Origin: Amaurobius ferox
Taxonomy: Eukaryota > Arthropoda > Arachnida > Araneae > Amaurobiidae
Length of the DNA: 64,000 nucleotides
Direction: 5' to 3'
NCBI GenBank assembly: GCA_951213105.1
Contig: OX578152.1
Coordinates: forward strand, 72,300,680 to 72,364,679
This document shows, piece by piece, positions 39,571 through 51,056 of this stretch (its first letter is position 1; each line of letters begins with the position of its first letter). Position numbers and translations under genes: made by a program. A model generated the notes under the pieces. The model was not told where the DNA came from, made no database searches, and saw only the letters and a program-made list of their open reading frames with translations.

Positions 39571-40068
39571 CAGGGTGATCCATAAGTCCTTGGCACATTT
39601 TAAAATTGAATATAAACTCAAGTAATTGCCGTACGATAGTGAGGTTTGGATTAAAATGCTTTTCACGTTGGGAAGTTTTGTGGTTAAGCAAATAACAAAT
39701 TTAGTTCCAAACTTTGCCCATACATGGCCCTACTTGTTCAAATGTTTGTATATCTGCGGTTTTTTTCAGATTCGTTTTGACACTGTCACTGAGAAGTAAG
39801 AAAAGGCAACTCCCATCGAAAAAGCTCATTCCGTAGGTTTGTACTTTGAAATTAAATCCATCATTACAGTTCAGTGTTTATGGTTTTTTTATTTTGCATT
39901 TTTAAAGTACAGCGCCATCTATGGGCAAAGTTTGCAACTAAATTTATTTATTTGCTTAACCAAGACTTCTCAACGTGGAAAGCATTTTATTCCAAACCTC
40001 ACTATCGTACGGCAATTACTTGAGTTTATATTCAATTTTAAAATGTGTCAAGCACTTTTGGATCACCC

Positions 40069-40070
<2 letters not shown>
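39571..40070. mobile_element. Mariner-type MITE, right-arm copy
   Basis: The mirror image of 37365-37864, also 500 bp, from CAGGGTGATCCATAAGTCCT to GATCACCCTG. Presence in both arms shows that the MITE insertion preceded palindrome formation. Confidence 0.8.
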
Positions 40071-40110
<40 letters not shown>

Positions 40111-40568
40111 CAGAAAACAGACCTAATAAATTAAAAATAATTTTTTTAAAAAATGGAATAACTGACAAAAGATTGAAGGTAATGTAATTGTAAAATCGTC
40201 AGGAAGTGAGTACAATACGCCAGCTTCAAATATCATATATCATTTAATACTCATATTACTATGAACAAAAGGCAATTAGACATCATAATGTGCTATAAAT
40301 TGAAATTTATTGGGGAAATTGTAAAACTGAAAATAATTGATTTTCACGTCTGTAGTTGATCAACCACCAAATATCAAGTTAACATGATGTGCAAAGAAGG
40401 TATTAATAATCATAAAGAGTAATGTCCAAGTTGCCAATCTTGAAAATAATTAAACTCTTTAATCATGTTATATAGTTCCACTAGGCACCTGACATGGAAT
40501 CGGAATTTGGAATAAGAATTATGAAAGAAAAGGGCGCGTTACTGGGGAAAGCTTAAAATATCTGTATC

Positions 40569-40573
<5 letters not shown>

Positions 40574-40610
<37 letters not shown>
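40574..40610. repeat. (TA)n tract
   Basis: Right border of the palindrome and the left target flank of the Tc1 element. Confidence 0.95.
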
Positions 40611-42055
<1,445 letters not shown>

Positions 42056-43776
42056 TCAAGACTGTAGCACTCAGGTGATGCTCGTTTCCAGAATGATTGA
42101 TTTCATTATTTTTGCTTTGCTCTGCGCATGTGACGACATGGGAATGAAGAATGTGGGTATTTTGTTCTCTGGCTCTTAAAAGAGTACGAACTTAATCCAG
42201 GACTACTAAATTTGTTTCGAAGTCACTGGATTCTATGTGCAGACCACAATATAAAATATTTTCGCAAATTGTTTACTCCTAGGTATTGCCACTTAAGAAT
42301 AAACAAACAATTTTAACTGTAATAATGCAAAAATATTTTGTGTTTTTTGGCAATTTCTCTCAAAGTTTACTTTAGACAGTGACATCCCGAATGACGAAAC
42401 GTAATTTCCATGCTGCCGAGCTGAGTACCATACCCTATACTAATGAACCTTGGTAGTTTAACCTGTTAATTTAAAATGCTGCACCCACGTTAGCAGGATT
42501 GCAGCTTTCACGAGGCCATTTTTGTATCAAATATACCCACCGAGTTGGACGAAAGTGCTATTTTATATTCTGTTCACTTTCAAAATATTCCGGTAGATAA
42601 TAAAATAACGTCTTTTCTGTCTTACTACTATGGGAAAACATACTATTATAAAATTAGAACGTAGATGAGACCTTTGTAGTATCCATATCTCACTGAAGAG
42701 CAGTAGAATTTTTGTAGTTATCGATTAGAAAAAAGCACATTAAATGTTACATAATCCGATTGATTATTTCTCAGGATGTCGGGCTCTCTAGGTAAAGTAA
42801 AATTTCCTATACTTTGAGGACGACTACAGCTACTTATTAAACAATGGTCCACATATTTCTATTTAACTTATTTACAACGCATTCGGGCATTTGATTACAG
42901 TAAACGTATTAAATATTTTGTCATTTTCTCGATTTTGGATTAAAATGTGCAGAATCTGGAGTATGGCAGGTATTATTGCTTTATAGATTATGTCATTAAT
43001 CTGTCATTCACTTCAAAATAAAATTTTACTTTTTAAAATTCCTCAATTATAAGTCAAAGTTAAAGAATTAAAGCAAAAGTAAAGTTCTCCAAATATAAGT
43101 ACTATTTTTACTTCATTTGTAGAACAGGGTATAAGATATATGAAAAAAAAAATTGAAATGTTAAATAAATTTTAATACGTGAGACTGTTCTTTATTGTTT
43201 TAGTTCTGATTTCTATTGCAGTGATAATATTTTCTTTAAAATTAGCTGTTTAAATAAATATTATTTATCTCAATACCATAGAAATACATAACCCTTTCAC
43301 TATAGAAATACATTTACCTTTCCCTATAGAAATACATTTACCTTTCCCTATATAGAAATAAATTTATCTTTCACTATATAGAAATACACAGAATGCGGTA
43401 GGATTTATCTGACCCCAGCGCCACCTGAGTTATTGCATTAAAGGATACTGACGTTTATTCAACATGAAATTTTAACTAATTCCTTTTACTTCCATGGTGC
43501 ATTTTCTTGCAATAAAAAGAAATTAACCCTGCTCCTTAAATTTTTAGAACCTGAGATACGGATTGGTTTTCCAATATTAAAGAATTTATGAATTTTGTGA
43601 AATCAAAGTTTACTTTATATTGTCATTGGACAAAAGTTTCCTGCTTGTTCGATGAACGGCGGTGCCCATTGGGAATTTTGCTACGCTTCTTCGCATAACA
43701 ACAACGTCTGCCACCAGTTCACTTTCGGAAAATGTTTCCAATTTTTCTCATAGAAAATACACACAGGTACCCAGGG

Positions 43777-43894
43777 GCCATCGGCCGTACCGTGCTGAAA
43801 ACACCGGTTCTCGTTAGATCACCGAAGTGAAGCAGCATCGGGCGCGGTTAGTACTTGGTGGGTGACCACCTCGGAACGCCGCGTGCTGTTGGCC
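43777..43894 (+). rRNA. 5S rRNA-like head of composite SINE
   Basis: 118 bp very close to the head of copy 1, including CACCGAAGTGAAGCAGCATC and GGTGGGTGACCACCTCGG, the internal promoter region of 5S genes. Part of a SINE, not a 5S gene. Confidence 0.85.
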
Positions 43895-44433
43895 ATCTCG
43901 GGTGCGGTATCCCCGTGGTTTGCGCGCTAGATTTGCACGCTGCCACAAATGCCGCTGTGTTCATGCGGAGTACGATCACGTTAAACATGTGGGTCCGTAA
44001 GTCCTTCCGAGAGGTTGGTGGTAGGGGAAGGAGGGTACGGTCCCTGTGGATGCCTCCCCCACTGGGTTCCGGTCTAAATTGGGTGGCACTACCCGGCCGT
44101 CCATACAGTTACCTTACACCTTTCTGGTACCGGCCGACCTTACACCTTTCCAAGTCAGAACCTTACACCTTACACCTTACACCTTTCCAACACTGGTATT
44201 CCCCCTATTCACTTTGTTATTAATACCATGTATAAAAAATATGTTTTCTGGAAACATCGCGTGAACCACTTTTCTAACTTACCCGTCCCTTCCCCCGCCC
44301 TTTTCGACTTTAACCGCCCTCTCTCCTCCCTTTCCCCTTCACACCGTATTGCCAATCTTGTTCCTCTCCCTCCCTCTTCATTAATTGCTTTTTGGGAGAG
44401 AGAAGTAAATTGAAGAGTACCAGGGGGGGGAGA

Positions 44434-44568
44434 AAGAATTTTACCTTGTAGAATGTATGGCTCTTGGAGACAGATTACATCAATATTATTATCTAGGGCG
44501 AATTTGATTGCGTTAGAATGAGCGATTAATGAGTGATTTGTGTTGATCTGAATACACTTAAAGGACAT
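44434..44568 (-). pseudogene. LINE endonuclease N-terminal fragment
   Basis: Reads MSFKCIQINTNHSLIAHSN, then DNNIDVICLQEPYILQGKI and PPPGT. This is the usual start of an APE-type endonuclease in I/R1/Jockey-like LINEs: the Asn in the first strand and the catalytic Glu in LQEPY are present. Only the first 45 or so residues are left before unrelated sequence. It is trapped inside the composite SINE. Confidence 0.75.
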
Positions 44569-44610
44569 AGAACGAAGTAGATAAAACCACCCCCTCTCGC
44601 TCCCTCCCCT

Positions 44611-44702
44611 TTTTGGGCATAACTTTCGATGATAATTTGAAATGGAGTACCCATATCTTCAATCTTAGGGAGAAATGTTATAAGGTCGCCAACACCTTAC
44701 CT
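44611..44702 (+). pseudogene. LINE RT C-terminal fragment
   Basis: Reads FLGITFDDNLKWSTHI followed by LREKCYKVANT, the conserved post-catalytic motif of LINE RTs (LGI..D..L.W..HI). It is on the opposite strand to the neighbouring endonuclease fragment, so the two were not joined as a normal LINE. Confidence 0.75.
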
Positions 44703-45222
44703 TACACCTTTCCAAGTCAGAAAGGTGACAGTTACCTTACACCTTTCTGGTACCGGCCGACTAATCGGTTGCTCATGTCCTTGCTGACGAGCCGGTCGGT
44801 CTGGGTCTTCAACACCTTTCTGGTAGGTCGGACGGTCTGGGTCTCAACAACAACAACAACACAGGTACCCAGGCACCCGGTGATTAATTAAAGGTATAAA
44901 ATGCGACTTATTTGGCTCTATTAAATAGCTTTCTGCATTTACTACTTCACCTGCTAATCAAATTCGGCCATCAAGGAACTATTTTTGGGGAGTCAGCTTT
45001 AGTAGCTTTACATTTCTGGTAGTATGATAGGGATAACTGATCAACAGCCAAATCCAAGTCATCTAGTTAATATAACATACCAAATTCACCCTCAGTCTTG
45101 GTACAAAGGTCTCCTTTTTTGGAACCCCAATTTGTTTGCATTGGTTTCCTATTTTTGGTTTCTGGTCTTGAGAGGCCTTTAACAGATATCATAATTAGCG
45201 GATGATCAGATAAAGTTATATT

Positions 45223-46180
45223 ATGCGCCTCCTCTTGCGCAGTTGTGTTTCTTTGGGTAAACCCTGCTCTCCGACTGTGGTTTCAGTGTGCTGCTAGCAA
45301 CTGGTCGTAACTTAAACTCCACCACCAGCAAGGTTGCTGGTGTCCTCCTTTCTTCCCTAATCCAACTCCAAAAGAGTTATTTCAATGGCTGATCTGATTT
45401 CACCCAAAGGTGTAACCAATCCTTCTGTAGATTTGGTTATATTCACATTGTGGAGACATAAAGAGCTAGAAAATAATAACACATCTGAATTCTCCATGTT
45501 GTATTCACTGAAAGAAAAACCACGGATTTCTGAACTTTCAGTTCGATCGGAGCCCCACGCAAGGCTCCGTCTTTTTACACTTTTCTAACGTGAAAAGTGT
45601 AACCACCGGAATCATTCACAAAGCTAGATAATGTATAGCTGGCCATAACGTGCACCTAGTGCACAGGGTCCAAAGGTCCAGCAAGTATCCAAGGGGAATT
45701 TATTGATATGAAACTCTCTCCACTATCCAATCAACGCAACCAAGGGACTCACCTCTGGAACCGTTTGCTACAAACGTTTCTTAAAAGGAATACTGTAGAT
45801 GCACCCAACTCTGTCCTTTTAGCAACACACCCATATGAACCCATTCTCGAGCACAAACGGTATATCTTACGTCTAAGGCCGAAGGGTGGTACTAGGAATC
45901 ATAGAGCAGATATGATGCTTACTAAGGGATTGAGATGAAAATAATAAATAATTGAGATGAAAATATCATGAAATATATAATGCACTGGAATCCAAAATGA
46001 TCTTTACATGTACAAACACTCTGATTTCCTAACAACTATTGAATGTAACTGAATGAAATTTCTGGGGGTGATACATCGCATCGTAACACATAACTACAAA
46101 TGGAAAAAACATAATGTTAATACATTCGATACACAACTAATTATGAAAAAATTTGCCACTTCCATGAATGTTCACCTAGC
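45223..46180. other. Unassigned interval with several strong hairpins
   Basis: No recognised gene; open frames at 45385-45588 and 45708-45938 are short and unfamiliar. It contains CACCAGCAA/TTGCTGGTG (45323-45342), CGGAGCC/GGCTCCG (45548-45569), TTACACTTTT/AAAAGTGTAA (45575-45602) and GTGCAC/GTGCAC (45650-45664). Such density is unusual for the window. Confidence 0.4.
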
Positions 46181-46401
46181 CTCTTAAACGGCGGACAGCT
46201 CGCCACCGTAAAGATTCTTTCTAAATGATACTTTGGAGCCATAATAACTGTTTTGAGTCAGTAAGTACCGAAAGCCAATCCTGAATTGCAGAAGTTCGCT
46301 GGGACTCATACTTCTTTTCAGTCGCTTATTGTTATAAAGATAATTTTGGACAGCAATACATAATAGAACATTTAATATTGCCATAATTTGTAGATTTATA
46401 T

Positions 46402-46403
46402 TC

Positions 46404-46438
<35 letters not shown>

Positions 46439-46447
46439 CTCTCTCTG

Positions 46448-46516
<69 letters not shown>
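46402..46516. repeat. (CT)n then (TA)n tract
   Basis: CT-rich simple repeat with GT interruptions (46402-46466) followed by about 25 TA units. The minus-strand open frame over it is an artefact. Confidence 0.95.
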
Positions 46517-46521
<5 letters not shown>

Positions 46522-46750
46522 AAATCAAAAAAGAGGATAAAGTTCCATGGAGGGGAAACCAAATACAATGCATGCAATGGCAGAGGAGGATGCCGACTCC
46601 TCAATCCCGTTTAAAGCTGCTTTTCCAGCCCGGGCAAACGCTCACGGAACCAATGCATTGCAAATACTTCGGATTAAAGAGCAGCATTTGCGCCTGTTCC
46701 TTGGTAATATTAATTTACATCTTTGTGATTGCGTATAGCACTTGTCGTAT

Positions 46751-46755
<5 letters not shown>
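46517..46755 (-). mobile_element. Short TA-flanked element with structured module (copy B)
   Basis: A 239-bp element precisely between two (TA)n arrays. The module is at 46583-46650: GAGGAG (46583-46588) pairs with CTCCTC (46597-46602) over loop GATGCCGA, then AAAGC-T-GCTTT and GCCCGGGC. It lies 67 bp from the array, as in copy A, and resembles copy A closely over 80 bp. It encodes nothing. I infer a non-autonomous derivative of the RT element. Confidence 0.55.

Positions 46756-46810
<55 letters not shown>
46756..46810. repeat. (TA)n array
   Basis: About 27 TA units, followed by a short broken (TA)n at 46817-46828. Confidence 0.95.
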
Positions 46811-46811
<1 letters not shown>

Positions 46812-47389
46812 CACATATATATATATAATAGAAATACAATTATAATAAAATGCCAAAATTTAAACAATAAATTGTATATAATTGAATAGTGCGTCTGCAG
46901 CTTATACAAATATTACCTAATATCAGACTAATATGAAAGAAAAAGAGGAAATTTTTAACATAACGCTAAAAGAAATGGCGGAAGAGCGATTTTGAACTCT
47001 TCTGAATCCCAGTTACAGCTTGCTGCTTAGCCATGGCACTCTCCCGGACGCAAGCAAATGTATAGGCAATGACCCCGAAATGTAGTCATAAAATACGGCA
47101 TCAGACCTGCAGGAATCTACTAAAAGAATCAGACATCAAACATCAAATATTTACACGGATATCCACCATCTCAATTACAAACAATCAATCATCATGACAC
47201 ACTCAATGTTCACCAGATTCAGACAAATCAACAGCAAAGAAACTGCAACACCGTCCTCTTTATCGGATAAATTGGATACAGTCGTTGCCATTTCCAAATG
47301 AGATATTTTTATTGCCATTCCTGAACAACTTAACATGAGTGATTAATTTTAATCAAACTTATTGGATTCGATATTCCACAGTACATTAC

Positions 47390-48211
47390 TGTCGCATGGT
47401 AAGCCCATGAGCCAATATTTTCGGGAATGCGACCTAGAGTCTTCTTATTTATTTTTGGGGGTCAGCCTTTTCGTTCGGCCATCTGCACTCGAAATAGAAA
47501 ACCAGGATGTCGAAGCTGCTTTGGATCTCGGATTCGTACCGAAAGATTTAACGTCCTTTTCGGAAGGGTCATAGGGTCCTCGGCGACTTTGAATTAGTGG
47601 CCGAAGGAATATCAGTTTCGCAGGGGCTTGAGAAGGGGCTTTTTGTTTTTGGAAGGCCTAAAGCCAATGGCGGTGCTTTGGGGTCAAGGGGTTAAGACCC
47701 TGAATCCAATGGGATGTTTGTATGCGCCTCAGGGGCGTGTTTTAAAATCTTGGAGAGAGAGAGTTTTGCAGAATTTAAAAGAGGAGCGAGGAGAAGGAAT
47801 TGAGTGTGGAGTGAGTGAGAACAGAGACTCCAGCAGCATTGTCCTCAACCATGAGAGGCTGTTCATTCAGCGAATGCTCGGTGAGTTCCACATTTAAGGG
47901 CCTATGCCCGATTTGCATATTTTTACTTCTCTCTCTCCGGATTTAAGGATATTTAAAATATTGCATAGGATTGTTTAAATTTAATTTTTAATTACCATCT
48001 TTCACATTTTAGTCTATGAGACTACATATACGTTTGTAATTGTTTATTTATTATCTTAAAGGGGTATACTTTCCATTTTGAATATTTTGAATCAATTTTG
48101 TTGTAAATATTTTATATAGTGTAAATAAATTAATGTTTGTAAATACACACGGCCTTTTTCTTCTTCGCGCTCTTACCGGGCGTGTCCTAAAAAGGAAGTT
48201 ACCTTAGGACA
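47390..48211 (+). mobile_element. Solo LTR (822 bp) with 5-bp TSD
   Basis: Begins TGTCGCATGG and ends CCTTAGGACA, thus TG..CA with a TGTC/GACA inverted terminus. It is flanked by ATTAC at 47385-47389 and 48212-48216. The opposite arm of the inverted pair preserves the uninterrupted site (GGAGTAATGTAC), which confirms precise insertion. A polyadenylation signal AATAAA at 48124-48129 suggests plus orientation. No internal retrotransposon region remains, so it is the product of LTR-LTR recombination. Open frames at 47362-47574 and 47628-47897 cross LTR sequence and are not genes. The superfamily (Gypsy-like or other) cannot be told. Confidence 0.85.
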
Positions 48212-48295
48212 ATTACTCCTTCCAATCATATCCCACCTTATTTCCGAATTTTAATGCATAATCATCCAATCACACAAGATTTTTCAATCATTCCT

Positions 48296-49235
48296 TTATT
48301 TCCCGTTTCCGGGTTGCTGTTCTTGATCCTTAATATACAAAACGGATCTTAGACTCTTTAGTTGTTTTGAGTAGAAGCTATTGATATGTCGCAATATAAA
48401 TTGATGAGGATATTACTGACGACATGCCTGCCGAATCAAAAGTATATCTCTTTCTAATCTGTTGATTTCGTGTGAAATCAATCTATTGTTTCTGTATAAA
48501 TGATGGATAACGATATTTCTATAAATTTTAATATGTGTATTTGAGTTAAATTCTATAAGATAATTATAATCAATTTTAGAATCATTTCTTTTATCATGAA
48601 TAGTAAAATGTCTTGATACTCCATCTGCTTCAACTATACTCAAGTCAAGAAATTGTGCAATATCAGGATTTGATTTATGGTTTTTATCAAAGAAAGATCT
48701 GGAGGGTGAAAACAAAATCAAGTCCAGTATTGGAGTCTTTAGATCCCACCACCATATCATCCATATATCTTAGATACACAATGTCGTTGTTGATATGGGC
48801 AATATTGCACTCATAGTGGTACAAATATATATGTGCTAGCAGTGATGAGCATCCCCCTCCCATTGGGATGCCTCTTATTTGTTTATAAAAGGATTTACCA
48901 TCATATTGGATATTCTAAAATACGACAATCTGAATCAATGAATCAATAAAGTTTAATTTCAATAATTTGTCTTAAATCTTCATAAATTTGCATTAGAATA
49001 TTCTTCAAGTTATGCATGTCTACGTTATTAAACAATTCTTTAAAATCATATGAGTTTTCATATAGACGATCAGGAATACATGATAGTAAATTATTTACTT
49101 CTTGATTAATTTTTACTGTCTATGATCTCATTTTTACGAAACGACGGGAGATAGGTTTTAATATATTAAGTAACATTTTATTTACTATAGTAAGGAAAAT
49201 CATATAACCAATAGTAACCGGCCTGAAGGTAACAT
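48296..49235 (-). pseudogene. Penelope-like RT pseudogene (copy E)
   Basis: Homologous to the RT at 35487-36833 but broken. In reverse: FRPVTIGY, DFKELFNNVDMHNLKNIL (motif A), then a frame change, KQIRGIPMGGGCSSLLAHIY (motif B), YLRYMDDMVVGSKDS (motif C with both Asp), PDIAQFLDLSIVEADG (motif D/E), HDKRNDSKIDYNYLIEFN, and an RLERDILLIRQA region with one stop. The tail ends GNGK at 48299. Several stops and at least two frameshifts disable it. The similarity to copy A in all motifs defines one family. Confidence 0.75.
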
Positions 49236-49240
49236 TTATA

Positions 49241-49439
49241 CAGAAACATTAGATTGATTACGCATGAAATAGACAGATTACAAAGAGATAGACTTTTGAT
49301 TAGGCAGGCATATCATCAGAAATATCCTCATGAATTTATATTGCGACATATTAATAGCTTCTACTCAAAACAACAAAAATATCTAAGAACCTTGTTATAT
49401 ATTATGGATCAAGAATGGCAACCCGGAAATGGAAAATAA
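49241..49439 (+). pseudogene. RT C-terminal fragment of the opposite copy (F)
   Basis: Open through THEIDRLQRDRLLIRQAYHQ, KYPHEFILRHINSFYSK and GNGK to the stop at 49437-49439. It is the same C-terminus as the neighbour copy E, read in the opposite direction, and shows what E reads without its stop. The 5' part is missing. Confidence 0.75.
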
Positions 49440-49525
49440 AGTAATGATTGAAAAATCTTGTGTGATTGGATGATTATGCATTAAATTCGGAAATGAGGTG
49501 AGATATGATTGGAAGGAGTAACATA

Positions 49526-49916
49526 TTGTTGTTGTTATTGAGACCCAGACCTTCCGACCTACCAGATAGGTGTAAGGTAACCGTTTGAACGGCCGGAAAG
49601 TGCCACCCAATTTAGACCGGAACCCAGTGGTGGAGGCATCCACAGTGACCGTACACTCTTTCACCTACCACCAACCTCTCGGAAGGACTTACGGACCCAC
49701 ATGTTTAACGTGATCGTACTCCGCATGAACACGGCGGCAGTTGTGGCAACGTGCAAATACAGCGCGCAAACCACCGGGCTACCGCGCCCGAAATGTGCCA
49801 ACAACACGCGGTGTTCCCAGGTGGTCACCCACCCGAGTACTAACGGCGCCCAATGCTGCTTGACTTCGGTGATATAACGAGGACCGGTGTTTTCAGCACG
49901 GTAGGGCCGTTGGCTA
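49526..49916 (-). mobile_element. 5S-SINE, copy 3
   Basis: Full-length reverse copy, from the tail (TTGTTGTTGTTATTGAGACC at 49526) to the 5S start at 49914. Flanks GAGTAACATA (49516-49525) and GAGTAATGTA (49917-49926) match at 8 of 10 positions, a decayed TSD. It was inserted in the right arm of the E/F pair; the left arm lacks it. Confidence 0.85.
49797..49914 (-). rRNA. 5S rRNA-like head of SINE copy 3
   Basis: 118 bp with several changes relative to the other two copies (for example GATATAACGAGGACC instead of GATCTAACGAGAACC). It is the most diverged head and so probably the oldest insertion. Confidence 0.8.
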
Positions 49917-50390
49917 GAGTAATGTACTGTGGAATATCGAATCCAATGAGGTTAATTAAAATTAATCACTCATGTTAAGTTGTTCAGGAATAGCAATAAA
50001 AAAAAATATCTCGTATGGCATTGGCAACGACTGGATCCAATTTATCCGATAAAGAGGGTGGTGTTGCACTTTCTTTGCTATTGATTTCTCTGAAACTGGG
50101 TGAACATTCAGTGTGTCATGATGGTTGTATGTTTGTAATTGGGATAGTGTATATTCATGTAAATATTTGATGTTTGATGTTTGATTCTTTCAGTGGCTTC
50201 ATGCAGGTCTGATGTCGTATTTTATGACGACATTTCGGGGTCTTTGCCTATACATTTGATGGCATCCGGGAGTGTGCCATGGCTAAGCAGCTAGTTGTAG
50301 CCGGGATTCAGAAGAGTTCACAATGGCTCTTCTGCCATTTCTTTTAGCTTTATGTGGGCAATTTCCTCTTCTTTCTTTCATCTTAGTCTG

Positions 50391-50468
<78 letters not shown>
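50391..50468. repeat. (TA)n array
   Basis: About 36 TA units with two TGTA interruptions; 3' border of copy F. Confidence 0.95.
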
Positions 50469-51056
50469 CTTTGATTTTCGCTGAAAGAGTTTTTAGCTAA
50501 TAATTGCAATAATTAACGTTTTAACTGTTACAGCTATTATATTACATCTCACATTCAAAAGTATACTTTTACGTATCACAAATTTGTACAATCACGCCCA
50601 TTAAATCACAAAACAATAAATTATAAATTGAGAAAATTTTTAACAAATGAAATTAAAAATCAATAAATAAATAAATAAATAAAAATAAATAAAATATATT
50701 TAATAAAAATTTCTTAAGATATAATAAAGTTATCGAAAAATTGGTCAAATGTAACTAGAAACATACGATTTTGAATAATTGCATACTTTCTGATATTTTT
50801 TGGTCCAGTCATTCAGGCGGTATAATATCAGTAAAGAGACGAAAAGTTTTTTATAATCCTTCCAACGATGTGATTGATAATCTTCCATTTCATGGAAATA
50901 AAATTCAATCCCCAATCAAACCAAAGTGAATGGGATGCAGAAGGCAAATAAGACAACCTATATTCATTCAGGAATAGGTTAGGTTCTAGACAAGCCCAAG
51001 GCGGTTTCTCACAGCCATTCAAAGCTGTCAGAACGGTAGTACAGTGTAGCACAGTC
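50469..51056. other. No assignable gene
   Basis: AT-rich with an (AAATAAAT)n-like patch at 50663-50695. A minus-strand open frame at 50828-51058 has no recognisable domain. Confidence 0.35.

Larger units (their letters stand above)
36867..40577. repeat. 3.7-kb imperfect palindrome
   Basis: The left arm (36867 to about 38603) and right arm (about 38858 to 40577) are inverted copies, each including an AT-rich block, a (TA)n tract, a 500-bp MITE, a (CT)n/(TA)n tract and the structured-module region. Arms differ by scattered substitutions and by microsatellite lengths. For example, ACACACGTGAAAATC is opposed by GACGTGAAAATC in reverse, and an A24 run (37297-37319) is missing from the right arm. 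About 250 bp of unique spacer lie at the centre. Both outer ends meet (TA)n. Confidence 0.9.
43776..44858 (+). mobile_element. Composite 5S-SINE with internal LINE fragments
   Basis: Flanked by perfect 15-bp duplications ACACAGGTACCCAGG (43761-43775 and 44859-44873), so the whole 1083-bp block behaves as one insertion, against about 387 bp for the ordinary SINE. It has a complete 5S head and body up to about 44125. Scrambled repeats of CCTTACACCTTTC follow, then two LINE fragments in opposite orientations, then again CCTTACACCTTTCTGGTA and the normal GGTCTGGGTCTC plus CAA tail. It was either made by template switching during reverse transcription or secondarily invaded. Confidence 0.8.
42060..45222 (-). 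mobile_element. Degraded LINE, copy A (with composite SINE insertion)
   Basis: Shares sequence throughout with 51057-53268 and 58276-60222. In reverse orientation the right end (45222 to about 44880) can still be read piecewise as LINE ORF2 after the endonuclease: ITLSDHPLIMISVKGLS, RKPMQTNWG, then VPWWP and RKLFNRAK-like fragments in shifting frames. The rest is too decayed to show RT motifs. Truncated at 45222 relative to copy C. The SINE at 43776-44858 was inserted later. Confidence 0.6.
46915..50391. mobile_element. Head-to-head pair of Penelope-like elements (copies E/F)
   Basis: Two copies transcribed outward from a junction near 49236. The left one (minus) holds most of an RT and runs to 46915; the right one (plus) has only the RT C-terminus and trailer and runs to 50391, where (TA)n begins. 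After removing later insertions, their shared parts (46915-47389 plus 48212-48480 against 49241-49525 plus 49917-50391) match as inverted repeats. The arm modules E (46980-47050) and F (50262-50334) occupy corresponding places. Confidence 0.7.

Noticed and set aside
36867..40577. Palindrome as a sequencing or assembly artefact
   Set aside because: Arms differ by substitutions, an A-run present in one arm only, and unequal microsatellites; an artefact would give near-identical arms. Not fully excluded without reads.
43777..43894. Functional 5S rRNA gene
   Set aside because: Followed by SINE body and tail and flanked by a TSD; same arrangement at two further loci.
47362..47897. Open frames of 70 and 89 codons as host genes
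   Set aside because: They lie across the border and inside the solo LTR.
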